47,024 bases of DNA from NCBI GenBank assembly GCA_934561515.1, contig CAKTGM010000013.1:1-47024 (forward strand). Reading direction: 5' to 3'. Positions 17,501 through 25,214 of the stretch are shown in pieces. Every line of letters starts with the position of its first letter. Position 1 is the stretch's first letter. This DNA comes from an uncultured Oscillospiraceae bacterium. Its GTDB lineage: Bacteria; Bacillota; Clostridia; Oscillospirales; Oscillospiraceae. Both the position numbers and the translations under genes were made by a program. Below the pieces are notes generated by a model, which saw only the letters and a program-made list of their open reading frames with translations, did no database searches and was not told the DNA's origin.

Positions 17501-17579
17501 CGCGCCGTATGAAACGGTCGCCAAGCTCGACTGCTACATGACCTACAAGTGCATGAAGACCATCTTCGAGCAGGCGTAA
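14541..17579 (+). CDS. Sua5 - CoaE - M18 aminopeptidase continuous reading frame
   Basis: One frame of 1012 codons with three complete enzymes and no stop between them. Residues 1-347 are a Sua5-type threonylcarbamoyl-AMP synthase: the YrdC core has GGLLAIPTETVYGLGANGLD, AKGRPQDNPLILHI and VAAPSANTSGRPS, followed by a Sua5 C-terminal domain starting near RAPGMKYRHYAPKAPV. Residues 348-548 are dephospho-CoA kinase, the last step of CoA synthesis, with Walker A GCTGAGKT (354-361), DCDKIYHEML and LIECGLGAICD. Residues 549-1012 are an M18 aminopeptidase with its own ATG and ideal ribosome site (annotated separately). The start is TTG, since no ATG fits the family N-terminus, and the upstream purine-rich AGAGAGAG is only a modest ribosome site. 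Products could be a bifunctional Sua5-CoaE read on into M18, plus free M18. Confidence 0.85.
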   Translation: METKWFDLRTAEDAERIAQAADILRRGGLLAIPTETVYGLGANGLDENAVLHIFEAKGRPQDNPLILHIPDAIWLTRYCEDVPEAAYRLAERFWPGPLTMILKKKPCVPLRTTGGLETVGMRCPDHAVTRAIIEKAGVPVAAPSANTSGRPSCTTAEHVREDMWGKIDGIVDGGACEVGVESTIIDLTVTPPQLLRPGGLPLESLIDALGEVTVDKAVTQKMGEGEKPRAPGMKYRHYAPKAPVTVVTGGAKASARYLLTHASKNAGVICFDEFVPLFAGHIVHPLGASGDKRAQAQHVFDALRTFDETNVSEIWAQCPDSKGLGLAIGNRLKKAAGFHTEAAGDGKTVIGITGCTGAGKTSLLHALEREGACILDCDKIYHEMLGSDEGLRKTLRGAFGGAIFRADGTVDVHAMGLIVFRDKEKLSELDAIVRAHVPRECARRMAASDKRLIGLDAIKLIECGLGAICDVTVAVTAPEEVRIRRIMARDGITEDYARSRVAAQQSAEYFRARCGYEFVNDLPTVEASAAAAEDFIHTIIKKFKEETNMSEKNKLAEKLLYAPKNGYDRLSAEDEKAMEAYCEDYKDFLNHGKTERLCVDYCIELAEKRGFKAYETGMKLAAGDKVYFNNRGKGIMLAVIGSEDLSHGANIGAAHTDAPRLDVKPRPLYEESEMAYLKTHHYGGIRKYQWVTIPLELHGVVVLGDGTSVAVHIGGEEGDPQFIINDLLPHLGREQGKKPLNEAIPSESLNVLLGGRPIADEDCSDRFKLGVLQYLNEKYGITEEDFISAELEVVPAGKARDIGFDRSFIASYGHDDRVCAYAELAGIFDAVSPRKTAVCIFADKEEIGSEGVSGMLSQAFEWFMGDMCRTQGVELADCFAHSFCLSADVTAAYDPNFADVYDKRNSSFCNYGVSLCKYTGSGGKGGASDASAEVVGKVRKLMNDNGVFWQMAELGKTDAGGGGTVAKFMAQRNIDTLDAGVPVLSMHAPYETVAKLDCYMTYKCMKTIFEQA
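16171..16187 (+). promoter_or_regulatory. Internal ribosome-binding site and ATG inside the fusion frame
   Basis: A perfect AGGAGG (16171-16176) lies eight bases before ATG 16185, in the same frame as the upstream CoaE coding sequence. The bases also encode KEET at the end of CoaE. This strongly suggests independent initiation of the M18 gene. Confidence 0.85.
16185..17579 (+). CDS. M18-family metallo-aminopeptidase (internal in-frame start)
   Basis: From its own ATG the protein is 464 residues, a normal full length for M18 aminopeptidases, which are dinuclear-metal tetrahedral enzymes removing N-terminal residues from peptides in the cytoplasm. Metal ligands are visible: AHTDAPRLD (H107, D109), then FADKEEIGSEG with the Glu pair, SADVTAAYDPNF, and the terminal LSMHAPYETVAKLD with the last His. 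AGGAGG lies eight bases upstream of this ATG. Because there is no stop codon after CoaE, the same sequence can also be made as the C-terminal part of a long polyprotein. A strong terminator follows. Confidence 0.93.
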   Translation: MSEKNKLAEKLLYAPKNGYDRLSAEDEKAMEAYCEDYKDFLNHGKTERLCVDYCIELAEKRGFKAYETGMKLAAGDKVYFNNRGKGIMLAVIGSEDLSHGANIGAAHTDAPRLDVKPRPLYEESEMAYLKTHHYGGIRKYQWVTIPLELHGVVVLGDGTSVAVHIGGEEGDPQFIINDLLPHLGREQGKKPLNEAIPSESLNVLLGGRPIADEDCSDRFKLGVLQYLNEKYGITEEDFISAELEVVPAGKARDIGFDRSFIASYGHDDRVCAYAELAGIFDAVSPRKTAVCIFADKEEIGSEGVSGMLSQAFEWFMGDMCRTQGVELADCFAHSFCLSADVTAAYDPNFADVYDKRNSSFCNYGVSLCKYTGSGGKGGASDASAEVVGKVRKLMNDNGVFWQMAELGKTDAGGGGTVAKFMAQRNIDTLDAGVPVLSMHAPYETVAKLDCYMTYKCMKTIFEQA

Positions 17580-17599
17580 GGAGCAATCTCAAAGATCAA

Positions 17600-17640
17600 C
17601 AGGGGACTCTCTCAGACTTGATAGAGTCCCCTGCATTTTT
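17600..17640 (+). terminator. Intrinsic terminator ending the ddl-to-M18 operon
   Basis: CAGGGGACTCT (17600-17610) pairs with AGAGTCCCCTG (17623-17633) in an 11-bp perfect stem and is followed by CATTTTTG. Confidence 0.9.
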
Positions 17641-17766
17641 GTCTGCAAACTGAGCATCACTATCAACAAAGTGCAAATTTTCTGCAATTCCGCTTGCATA
17701 AGCGCAGGGAGCGTGATAAGCTATCCTACAATGATTTTTAAGAAGGATCGGAAAGGGAAGAGAGTC

Positions 17767-18627
17767 ATGCTCCAGTTATTTACCGATACGTCTGCCAATC
17801 TGCCGGTCGCGCTGACGAAGCAGCACCACATCACGGTCATTCCGTTTTCCTACACGGTGGACGGAAAGGCGACGGACTATCCCGATGATACGGATTTTGA
17901 CGGCGCGGCCTTCTACGGCGCGATGCGAGAGGGCGCGATCGTCAAAACGTCGATGGTCAGCCCCGCGCTGATCGAGGAATACTTTGAGCGTGCGCTCTCC
18001 GCGGGCGACGATGTGCTCTATGTCGGTATGTCCGGCGGCATCAGCGGCACGGCCCATGCGGCGGTCATCGCCGCGGGCGAGCTGAAGGAGCGCTATCCCG
18101 AGCGCAGGATCCTGCCCATCAACACCTACGCCGCCTCGCTCGGCGAGGGGATGCAGGTGATGGAGGCGGCGCGGATGATCGAAGAGGGGAAGAGCCTCGA
18201 GGAGATCGAAAAGCAGCTGCTCACGCGCAGACCCCATATGTGCCAGTTCTTCACCGTGGACGACCTTGCCTACTTAAAGCGCGGCGGGCGCATCTCCGGC
18301 GCGACGGCGCTCATCGGAACGGTACTGAGCATCAAGCCCATCCTGCGCGGCGACGAGACGGGGCACATCGTCTCCTGCGGCAAGGTGCGCGGCATGAAGC
18401 GCGCCTACGCGGAGCTTGCGAACTATTATGATACCCGCGCGCTTGATAAGAGCGAGAGCATCGGCATCGCCCACGCGGACAACGCCGAGGGCGCGCAGGC
18501 GCTCCTTGCGCTGCTGCGCGAAAAGGGCTTTACCGGCGAATGTCTGAGCGTTTGCTACGAGCCGGTCACCGGCGCGCACGTCGGCCCCGGCACGGTCGCG
18601 CTCTTCTTCTACGGCACGGAAAAGTAA
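17767..18627 (+). CDS. DegV-family fatty-acid-binding protein
   Basis: DegV/FakB proteins bind a fatty acid and present it to the kinase FakA for phospholipid synthesis. The 286-residue protein has the family's ordered blocks: FTDTSANLP (residues 4-12), IVKTSMVSPALIEEYF (about 60-75), SGGISGTAHAA, TVDDLAYLKRGGRISG and the final GPGTVALFF. The start at 17767 is chosen because it begins the conserved first strand and has AAGGGAAG upstream; a longer in-frame ATG further up lacks support. No fakA is nearby, which is normal since fakB-type genes are often scattered. The nitroreductase gene follows 25 bp later, so the two may be co-transcribed. The fatty-acid preference cannot be inferred. Confidence 0.92.
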   Translation: MLQLFTDTSANLPVALTKQHHITVIPFSYTVDGKATDYPDDTDFDGAAFYGAMREGAIVKTSMVSPALIEEYFERALSAGDDVLYVGMSGGISGTAHAAVIAAGELKERYPERRILPINTYAASLGEGMQVMEAARMIEEGKSLEEIEKQLLTRRPHMCQFFTVDDLAYLKRGGRISGATALIGTVLSIKPILRGDETGHIVSCGKVRGMKRAYAELANYYDTRALDKSESIGIAHADNAEGAQALLALLREKGFTGECLSVCYEPVTGAHVGPGTVALFFYGTEK

Positions 18628-18652
18628 AGGAAGGCAAAGGAGAGCCAGAAAA

Positions 18653-19195
18653 ATGGACGTATCACAGGCGATCAGAACCAGAAGAAGCATTCGGAAGTAC
18701 AAGCAGCAGACCGTAGCGCACGAGCTCATCGAGGAGATCGTTGCGGACGCGGCCTACGCCCCCTCGTGGAAGAACACGCAGATCGCGCGCTACCTTCTCG
18801 TAGAGGACCGCGCGGCGATCGACAAGATGGCGGAGGAAATGGTCCTCGACTTCAAGTTCAACGAAAAGACGCTCAAAAGCTGCGCTGCGCTCATGGTGCT
18901 CACCTACATCACGTCTCGTTCGGGCTTTGAGCGTGACGGCTCGTATGCAACGCCCAAGGAGGCGGGCTTTGAGATGTTCGACGCGGGTATCGCGGCGCAG
19001 ACCTTCTGCCTTGCCGCGTGGGAGCGCGGCATCGGCACGGTCATCACCGGCTACTTTGATGAAGAGAAGATCATTGACCTTCTGCACATTCCGGAAAACC
19101 AGAGGGTCGGCTGCGTGATCGGCCTCGGGTATCCCGACGAGGAACCCGCTGCGCCGAAGCGCAAGAGCGTGGAAGATTTGCTGACGTACAAATAA
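18653..19195 (+). CDS. Nitroreductase-family flavoprotein
   Basis: A 180-residue FMN-dependent oxidoreductase of the nitroreductase fold, normally using NAD(P)H and working as a homodimer. The N-terminal FMN-phosphate motif is AIRTRRSIRKYKQQTV (about residues 6-21), followed by AAYAPSWKNTQIARYLLV, the ligand-contact segment. The C-terminal half has AAQTFCLAAWERGIGTVITGYF and the closing VIGLGYPDEEPAAPKRKSVEDLL, both standard. The physiological substrate is unknown. It sits between degV and a terminator. Confidence 0.9.
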   Translation: MDVSQAIRTRRSIRKYKQQTVAHELIEEIVADAAYAPSWKNTQIARYLLVEDRAAIDKMAEEMVLDFKFNEKTLKSCAALMVLTYITSRSGFERDGSYATPKEAGFEMFDAGIAAQTFCLAAWERGIGTVITGYFDEEKIIDLLHIPENQRVGCVIGLGYPDEEPAAPKRKSVEDLLTYK

Positions 19196-19203
19196 AAAGC
19201 TGC

Positions 19204-19236
19204 AAGCGCCCGAGGAAACGCCCTCGGGCGCTTTTT
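19204..19236 (+). terminator. Intrinsic terminator after the nitroreductase gene
   Basis: AGCGCCCGAGG and CCTCGGGCGCT form an 11-bp stem followed by TTTT. Confidence 0.9.
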
Positions 19237-19239
19237 CAC

Positions 19240-19268
19240 TTGATTCGGACAATGCTTTCTGGTAAAAT
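19240..19268 (+). promoter_or_regulatory. Promoter of the small lipoprotein gene
   Basis: TTGATT (19240-19245), a 17-bp spacer and TAAAAT (19263-19268), about 46 bp upstream of the start codon and directly after a terminator. Confidence 0.6.
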
Positions 19269-19314
19269 AAGCAGTATAAAAATATAGAAAAATGAGAGAT
19301 ATGGAGGCCATAAG

Positions 19315-19743
19315 ATGAAAAAATACAGCTTATCGGTTATTTGCGTAGTGCTTTTTGCCCTGCTGGCTGGATGCGGCAGCAAGGAAACGTCAAACATAAC
19401 GGTCGATTATGGTGATTCGGCTGTCTACACAGAACAGGATATGGATGATGCGATAAAGGTGATCGAAGAGATGATTGGTTCGTGGGAAGGCTGCGAATTA
19501 CATAGCATTTCATATTCGTCAGATGACGTCTGCACGGATGAAAAGAACCTTTCGTGGATGAATGATTTGGAAAAGGCAAATGACAACGATCTGACTTTTA
19601 CACAATGCATCATGTTCGACAGCAGCTTTCGCTCTCCGAAAGAGGGCGGCGGAGCTTGGGAGCCGGACACGGAATACACATGGTCCTGGTGGTTGGCTCG
19701 CAGCGATGGCGGGGAATGGAAACTGATGACTTGGGGATATTAA
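19315..19743 (+). CDS. Small secreted lipoprotein of unknown function
   Basis: A 142-residue protein with a lipoprotein signal: MKKYSL, a hydrophobic core and the lipobox LLAGC, giving Cys20 as the lipidated residue. The mature part is acidic and Trp-rich, with a W-rich close (TEYTWSWWLARSDGGEWKLM), and no family was recognised. Base composition is visibly more AT-rich than flanking genes, and it has its own promoter, so it may be a later arrival. GGAGG lies seven bases before the start. No terminator was seen before tepA. Confidence 0.8.
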   Translation: MKKYSLSVICVVLFALLAGCGSKETSNITVDYGDSAVYTEQDMDDAIKVIEEMIGSWEGCELHSISYSSDDVCTDEKNLSWMNDLEKANDNDLTFTQCIMFDSSFRSPKEGGGAWEPDTEYTWSWWLARSDGGEWKLMTWGY

Positions 19744-19844
19744 AGTGCTTCTCGGTTTGAGGCTCGTATTTCCGACGGCACAAAGGGTATGCTTTGCCCG
19801 CTTTCTGCAAATCCTAGCGAAAATGACTTTCGGGAGGACTTGCC

Positions 19845-20564
19845 ATGAGAAGCGAAACGAAACCGTCGCAGGACAAGGAAAAGAACGATCAGGAGTCGCT
19901 GCTGCCGCCCATTCAGCCCGTCATCGACTACGGCTCGGTCGTCATCAAGAGCAGCCGCGCCGCCATCCACTGCCTGACCATCGCCGGGCAGATCGAGGGG
20001 CATATGCTGCTGCCGAATACGCAGAAGGCGACCAAGTATGAGCACGTGCTGCCGCTTCTTGCGTATCTCGAGGAAAGCGAGGACATCGACGGCGTTTTGT
20101 TCCTGCTCAACACCGTCGGCGGCGACGTGGAGGCGGGGCTTGCCATCGCTGAGCTCATTTCGGGGATGAAAAAGCCGACCGTCTCGCTCGTACTCGGCGG
20201 CGGGCACTCCATCGGCGTGCCGCTCGCCGTTGCGCCGATGGTGACGATGATCGCGCCGTCGGCCTCGATGACCATCCACCCTGTGCGCACGAGCGGCACG
20301 ATCATCGCCGCGCCCCAGACCTACCAGTACTTTGAGCGCTTGCAGGAGCGCATCGTGCGCTTTGTGACGGAGCATTCGCGCATCACGCGCGAGCGCTTTC
20401 TCGCGCTGATGATGGACACGCAGGACTTGGCCTCCGACGTTGGCAGCGTGCTCTACGGGGAGGAGGCGGTCGCCTGCGGGCTTGTCGGGCGGCTCGGCGG
20501 CCTGTCCGACGCGCTGGAGGCGCTGTACGAATTGATCGAGGAGAAAAAGAAGAAAAATGAGTGA
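19845..20564 (+). CDS. tepA: ClpP-like serine protease TepA (YmfB type)
   Basis: A 239-residue ClpP/crotonase-fold protein of the translocation-enhancing TepA family; B. subtilis TepA has been linked to handling of signal peptides or secretory proteins. The core has FLLNTVGGDVEAGLAIAELI (about residues 86-105), the nucleophile region GGGHSIGVPLAVA with Ser122, and TIHPVRTSG with the presumed His145. It has an acidic, disordered N-terminus (about 1-25) and a Lys/Glu tail. GGGAGG lies seven bases upstream of the start. In Firmicutes it often neighbours ftsK; here it precedes smc but is separated from it by a terminator. Confidence 0.9.
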   Translation: MRSETKPSQDKEKNDQESLLPPIQPVIDYGSVVIKSSRAAIHCLTIAGQIEGHMLLPNTQKATKYEHVLPLLAYLEESEDIDGVLFLLNTVGGDVEAGLAIAELISGMKKPTVSLVLGGGHSIGVPLAVAPMVTMIAPSASMTIHPVRTSGTIIAAPQTYQYFERLQERIVRFVTEHSRITRERFLALMMDTQDLASDVGSVLYGEEAVACGLVGRLGGLSDALEALYELIEEKKKKNE

Positions 20565-20590
20565 AAAAAGACGCCTTCGGGCGTCTTTTT
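20564..20590 (+). terminator. Intrinsic terminator after tepA
   Basis: AAAAAGACGC and GCGTCTTTTT form a stem with a cttcgg loop; the T-run is in the 3' arm. Confidence 0.85.
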
Positions 20591-20612
20591 ACGCTTTGTT
20601 CATCGAATGGCC

Positions 20613-20643
20613 TTGAAAAGACGGCGAAAAAATGGTATATAAT
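20613..20643 (+). promoter_or_regulatory. Promoter of the smc operon
   Basis: TTGAAA (20613-20618) is followed by overlapping -10 options: TATATA with a 17-bp spacer (20636-20641) or TATAAT with a 19-bp spacer (20638-20643). Confidence 0.6.
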
Positions 20644-20711
20644 ATTAGTTAAACTGTGTCATTATACCCTGATTGCAGATGACGCGCCTTTTTCCAAGGA
20701 GGATTTTGTTC

Positions 20712-23700
20712 GTGTACTTAAAGGCATTGGAGATCCAGGGCTTCAAGAGCTTTCCGGACAAGACGGTGCTCAACTTCGGTGAGGACATCACCGCCATCGT
20801 CGGCCCGAACGGGAGCGGAAAATCAAATATTTCGGACGCCATCCGCTGGGTCATGGGCGAGCAGTCGAGCAAGTCGCTGCGCGGCGCGAAGATGGAGGAC
20901 GTCATCTTCGGCGGCACGGAAACGCGCAGCCAGATGGGCTTTGCGCAGGTGACGCTCGTGCTCGACAACACCGAGCACATCTTCCCCAGCATGGAGGAAA
21001 ACGAGGTCGCCGTTACGCGCCGGTACTACCGCAGCGGCGAGTCGGAATACTATATCAACAAGCAGTCCGTGCGGCTGCGCGATGTGAACGAGCTGTTCAT
21101 GGACACCGGCATGGGCCGCGAGGGCTATTCCATCATCGGCCAAGGCCGCATCGACGAGATCTTGTCGCAAAAGAGCGGCGACCGCCGCGAGATCTTTGAG
21201 GAGGCGGCGGGCATTTCCCGCTTCCGCTACCGCAAGGAGGAGACCGAGCGCAAGCTCGAGCGCACGGAGGAAAACCTGGTGCGCATCAACGACAAGATCG
21301 CCGAGCTTGAATTGCAGGTAGAGCCCCTGCGCGCGCAGGCGGAGACGGCGAAGCAATATCTCATCTACCGCGACGAGCTGCGCCTTTTGGAGATCTCCGT
21401 GTGGCTTGAGAATCTCGAGACGCTCCGCACGAGCGCCATCAAGCTCGACACCGACCTTGCCCTCGCGCGCGAGGAGCTTGCAGGGGCGAACGCCGCCCTC
21501 GAGGCGCTGTACGCCGCGAGCGAGCAGTTCTCCGCGCGCATCCGCGAAAACGACATCGCGCAGGAGGACAAGCGCACGGCGCTTTCCGCGCTCGATGCGC
21601 AGGTGAAGGAACAGGAGTCCTGCGTGGCGGTGCTGCAAACGGGCATCGCGCACAACGAGGAAAACATCGCGCGCGTGGAGGAGGAGCTGAGAAGCCAGTC
21701 CGACCGCGTCGGCTCGATGGACGAGCAGATCGCGCAGCAGCGCGCGCGCATCGAAGAGCTGGAACGCGACAGGAATGAAGTCGAAACGGCGCTCGCCGCA
21801 CTATTGCAGCAGGCGGAGGAGCTGTCGAAAAACGCGGGCGAGGCTGCGAGCGAGGCGGAAGCCCTGCGTGGGCGCGAGGCGCTCGCCCTGTCCGCTGCGG
21901 CGGACAGCCGTGCGGAAGTCGCCGCCCTGCGCTCAACGCTTTCTGAAATGGACGAGCGCGAAAGCGCCGTCGCCGCCGAGCAGGAGAGCGGGGAGGCCCA
22001 GCTTTCCGAAACGCGCAAAAGCGCCGCGGAGAACCGCCGCGCGCTCGAGAGCGCGCAGGAGGAGGCCGACGCCATCCGCAACATCATCGCCGGCCACACG
22101 ATGAAGATGCAGGGGCGCGTTGAGCGCGAAAAGGAGACGGGCGAGCAGCACGTTTCCCTCACGATGGAGATGAACAACTTAGACTCCCGCATCCGCTTGC
22201 TCAGCGAGATGGAAAAAGAGTACGAGGGCTTCAATAAGGCGGTGCGCATGGTCATGCAGGCGCGAGAGCGCAATGCCCTGCGCGGCGTGCACGGCCCGGT
22301 CGCGGGTCTGATGAAGGTGGACAAAAAGTATGCCGTTGCGATCGAGATCGCGCTCGGCGCGGGCTTGCAAAACATCGTCGTCGAGCGCGAGGAGGACGCG
22401 AAGAGCGCCATCCAGCTCTTAAAGCAGCGCGACGGCGGGCGCGCGACCTTCCTGCCGCTTTCGACGATCCGCGGCGAAGCGCTGCGCGACGAGCGCGTGA
22501 AGGGCGAGTACGGCTACGTCGGCCTTGCAAGCGAGCTTGTGGAATACGAGCGCGCATACGACGGCATCTTCAAGAATCTGCTCGGCCGCACGGTCGTGGT
22601 CGAAGACCTCGACTGCGGCATTACGATCTCGCGCAAGTTTTCAAACGCGTTCCGCATCGTGACGCTCGACGGTCAGGTTTTAAACCGCGGCGGCTCGATG
22701 ACGGGCGGTTCGATCTCCCGCAGCGCGGGCATTCTGAGCAGAGCCGGCGAGCTGCGCGATCTGACGGCGCGGCGCGGCAGCCTTGCGGAAAAGCTGACGC
22801 TCGCCGCCAAAGCCGCCGAAGACGCCAAGCGCGAGCTATCCAAGGCGAGATACGAGCTGGAGGTCGCGCAGGGCCAGCAGCGCGCGGCGGAGGACGCCGT
22901 GCTCAAGCTGCAAGGCGACAAGAATCACTATGATCTGCTGCTTTCCTCGCTGCGCGAGCGGCTGGAAGCGCTGGATACCGAGCGCGATACCATCACCCGC
23001 CGCCGCGGCGAGGTGAAGCGCGCCATGGAGGAAAAGGAAGCGCTTGCATCGCAGCAGGAGAGCGAAGCCGCCGCGCTGCGCGCGCAGGCGGAGGAGAGCC
23101 TCTCCGGGCAGACGGAGCTGCTGCGCTCCACCTCGCGCCTCGGTGATGAGATCGCCGGACGCAAGAGCGCGCTCGCGGGCTTTGCCGCCGAGCGCGAGAC
23201 AACGGAAAAGTCGCTCGCAAGTTTGGAGAGCCTGCGCTCTCAGATGCGCGGCGATGAACAGAGCAGAAAAGCGCTCATCGAGCAGTACAAGGCGGCGAGC
23301 GAGCAGGCGCGGCGCGAGATCGGCGCGCATGAAGAAGAGATCGTCGTGCTGAGCGAAAAAATGGCGGAGCAGCGTGCGGCGCTCGAAGAGCTTTCGCGCG
23401 CGAAGCTTTCGCTTGAAGCCGAGCGCAGCCAGAGCGACCGGCGCGGGCGCGAGCTGAACGAAAATGTGCTCAACGTGGAGCGCAGTGTCGGCAAGCTCGA
23501 GCAAAAGCGAGCGACGAGCGCCATGGAGGAGCAGCAGATCCTCGACAGGCTCTGGGAGAACTACGAGCTGTCGCATTCCGCTGCGCAGGAGCAGCGCATC
23601 GAGCTTGAGAGTGTGCAGAAGGCGAGCCGCCGCATCGGTGAGCTCAAGCGCGCCATCAGCGGCCTTGGCAGCGTGAATGTCGGCGCGATCGAGGAATTCG

Positions 23701-24287
23701 AGCGCGTGAACACGCGCTACACCTATCTCACCGAGCAGCGCGACGACGTGGAAAAGGCGAAGGGCGAGCTCGTCGGCGTGATCGAGAGCATCACGGGCGA
23801 GATGACCGTCATCTTCAAAGAGCAGTTCGCGCTCATCCGCGAGAGCTTCCAGGAGACGTTTCTGGAGCTCTTCGGCGGCGGCAAGGCGACGCTCGAGCTG
23901 GAGGACGAGAACGACGTGCTCTCCTGCGGCATCGAGATCAAGGTCCAGCCGCCGGGCAAGGCGCTCAAGACCATCACGCTGCTCTCGGGCGGCGAGAAGG
24001 CCTTCGTTGCCATCGCCCTGTATTTTGCCATTCTGAAGGTCCATCCCACGCCGTTTTGCGTCATGGACGAGATCGAGGCGGCGCTCGATGAGCCGAACGT
24101 GGTGCGCGTTGCGACCTATATGCGCCGCATCACGCAGAAGACGCAGTTCATCGTCATCACGCACCGCCGCGGCACGATGGAGGCGGCGGACGTGCTCTAC
24201 GGCGTCACCATGCAGGAGCGCGGCGTGAGCAAGATCCTGACGATCAACATGAACGATATGGCCAAGGAACTCAACATTAAGGAATAA
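20712..24287 (+). CDS. smc: Chromosome segregation protein SMC
   Basis: SMC forms the ring-shaped condensin ATPase with ScpA and ScpB that organises and separates chromosomes. The 1191-residue protein has Walker A GPNGSGKS at residues 31-38, a long first coiled coil, and a hinge around residues 520-640 (AGLMKVDKKYAVAIEIALGAG and ILSRAGELRDL nearby). A second coiled coil follows, then the signature LLSGGEKAFVAIALYFA and Walker B FCVMDEIEAALDEPNVVR. The start is GTG at 20712: it gives the canonical N-terminus (YLKALEIQGFKSF) and has AAGGAGG nine bases upstream, better than an in-frame ATG at 20673. The very high Glu, Arg and Ala content gives the long antisense frames, which are not genes. It heads the operon with ftsY 17 bp downstream. 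Confidence 0.97.
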   Translation: MYLKALEIQGFKSFPDKTVLNFGEDITAIVGPNGSGKSNISDAIRWVMGEQSSKSLRGAKMEDVIFGGTETRSQMGFAQVTLVLDNTEHIFPSMEENEVAVTRRYYRSGESEYYINKQSVRLRDVNELFMDTGMGREGYSIIGQGRIDEILSQKSGDRREIFEEAAGISRFRYRKEETERKLERTEENLVRINDKIAELELQVEPLRAQAETAKQYLIYRDELRLLEISVWLENLETLRTSAIKLDTDLALAREELAGANAALEALYAASEQFSARIRENDIAQEDKRTALSALDAQVKEQESCVAVLQTGIAHNEENIARVEEELRSQSDRVGSMDEQIAQQRARIEELERDRNEVETALAALLQQAEELSKNAGEAASEAEALRGREALALSAAADSRAEVAALRSTLSEMDERESAVAAEQESGEAQLSETRKSAAENRRALESAQEEADAIRNIIAGHTMKMQGRVEREKETGEQHVSLTMEMNNLDSRIRLLSEMEKEYEGFNKAVRMVMQARERNALRGVHGPVAGLMKVDKKYAVAIEIALGAGLQNIVVEREEDAKSAIQLLKQRDGGRATFLPLSTIRGEALRDERVKGEYGYVGLASELVEYERAYDGIFKNLLGRTVVVEDLDCGITISRKFSNAFRIVTLDGQVLNRGGSMTGGSISRSAGILSRAGELRDLTARRGSLAEKLTLAAKAAEDAKRELSKARYELEVAQGQQRAAEDAVLKLQGDKNHYDLLLSSLRERLEALDTERDTITRRRGEVKRAMEEKEALASQQESEAAALRAQAEESLSGQTELLRSTSRLGDEIAGRKSALAGFAAERETTEKSLASLESLRSQMRGDEQSRKALIEQYKAASEQARREIGAHEEEIVVLSEKMAEQRAALEELSRAKLSLEAERSQSDRRGRELNENVLNVERSVGKLEQKRATSAMEEQQILDRLWENYELSHSAAQEQRIELESVQKASRRIGELKRAISGLGSVNVGAIEEFERVNTRYTYLTEQRDDVEKAKGELVGVIESITGEMTVIFKEQFALIRESFQETFLELFGGGKATLELEDENDVLSCGIEIKVQPPGKALKTITLLSGGEKAFVAIALYFAILKVHPTPFCVMDEIEAALDEPNVVRVATYMRRITQKTQFIVITHRRGTMEAADVLYGVTMQERGVSKILTINMNDMAKELNIKE

Positions 24288-24304
24288 AGCGCGAGGAGAA
24301 AGCA

Positions 24305-25174
24305 ATGGGTATTTTTGCAAAGATCAAAAAGGCATGGTTCGATACCATCGTGTGGGAGACCATCGACGACGATTTCTATGACGAGCTGGAGGAGAGCCTC
24401 ATTCTGGCCGACCTCGGCGCGACGGTCGCGCACGACGCGGTGCAGAAGCTGCGCGACGTGGTGTACCAGAAGAGCATCCAGCGCGGCGACGACGTGAAGC
24501 AGGCGCTGCGCGAGATCCTCATCGAAAAGCTGAACGTGGGCGATACGGCGCTCGACCTTACGACGCGGCCCTCCGTCGTGCTTGTCATCGGCGTGAACGG
24601 CGTGGGCAAGACCACGTCCATCGGCAAGATGGCGCACAGCCTCAAGGGGGAGGGCAAGCGCGTGCTGCTCTGCGCGGCGGATACCTTCCGCGCAGCGGCG
24701 GCGGACCAGCTCGAGATCTGGGCGAACCGCGCGGACTGCGAGATCGTCCGCTCGGTCGAGGGTGCAGACCCCGGCGCGGTGCTGTTCGATTCGCTCGCGG
24801 CGGCGAAGGCGAGAAATGTCGACGTCGTCCTCTGCGACACGGCGGGCCGCCTCCACAACAAGGTGAACCTCATGAACGAGCTTTCCAAGCTCCGCAAGAT
24901 CATCGACCGCGAGACGCCGGACGCCGCGAAGGAAACGCTTCTCGTGCTCGACGCGACGACGGGGCAGAACGGTCTTCAGCAGGCGAAGGTCTTCCGCGAG
25001 ACGGCGGGGCTCACCGGCATCATCTTAACGAAGCTCGACGGCACGGCCAAGGGCGGCATCTGCGTTGCCATCGCGCAGGAGTTGGGCGTACCCGTGAAGT
25101 TCGTCGGCCTCGGCGAGGGCATCGACGATCTCAAGCCCTTCGACGCGGAGGAATACGTCAAGGCGCTCATCTGA
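24305..25174 (+). CDS. ftsY: Signal recognition particle receptor FtsY
   Basis: The SRP receptor GTPase that docks ribosome-SRP complexes at the membrane. The 289-residue protein is the short form without the long acidic A domain: an N-terminal helical bundle (residues 1-85), then the G domain with G1 GVNGVGKTT (96-104), the AADTFRAAAADQLEIW insertion box, DTAGRLHNKVNLMNEL (G3), and TKLDGTAKGG (G4) with GLGEGIDDLKPFDAEEYV at the end. It follows smc as in many Firmicutes (rnc-smc-ftsY); rnc is not adjacent here. GAGGAG lies six bases before the start. Confidence 0.97.
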   Translation: MGIFAKIKKAWFDTIVWETIDDDFYDELEESLILADLGATVAHDAVQKLRDVVYQKSIQRGDDVKQALREILIEKLNVGDTALDLTTRPSVVLVIGVNGVGKTTSIGKMAHSLKGEGKRVLLCAADTFRAAAADQLEIWANRADCEIVRSVEGADPGAVLFDSLAAAKARNVDVVLCDTAGRLHNKVNLMNELSKLRKIIDRETPDAAKETLLVLDATTGQNGLQQAKVFRETAGLTGIILTKLDGTAKGGICVAIAQELGVPVKFVGLGEGIDDLKPFDAEEYVKALI

Positions 25175-25214
25175 GGGGAAAATCATAAACCTGCGAGACA
25201 ATAAGGAGACGAAT

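Noticed and set aside
17690..17740. Possible degV promoter (TTGCAT, TACAAT)
   Set aside because: The boxes are about 27 bp apart, and no other pair with 16-18 bp spacing is convincing.
22836..24320. Antisense frame of 494 codons over smc
   Set aside because: Leu/Arg/Ala-rich mirror of the coiled-coil codons; no family resemblance.
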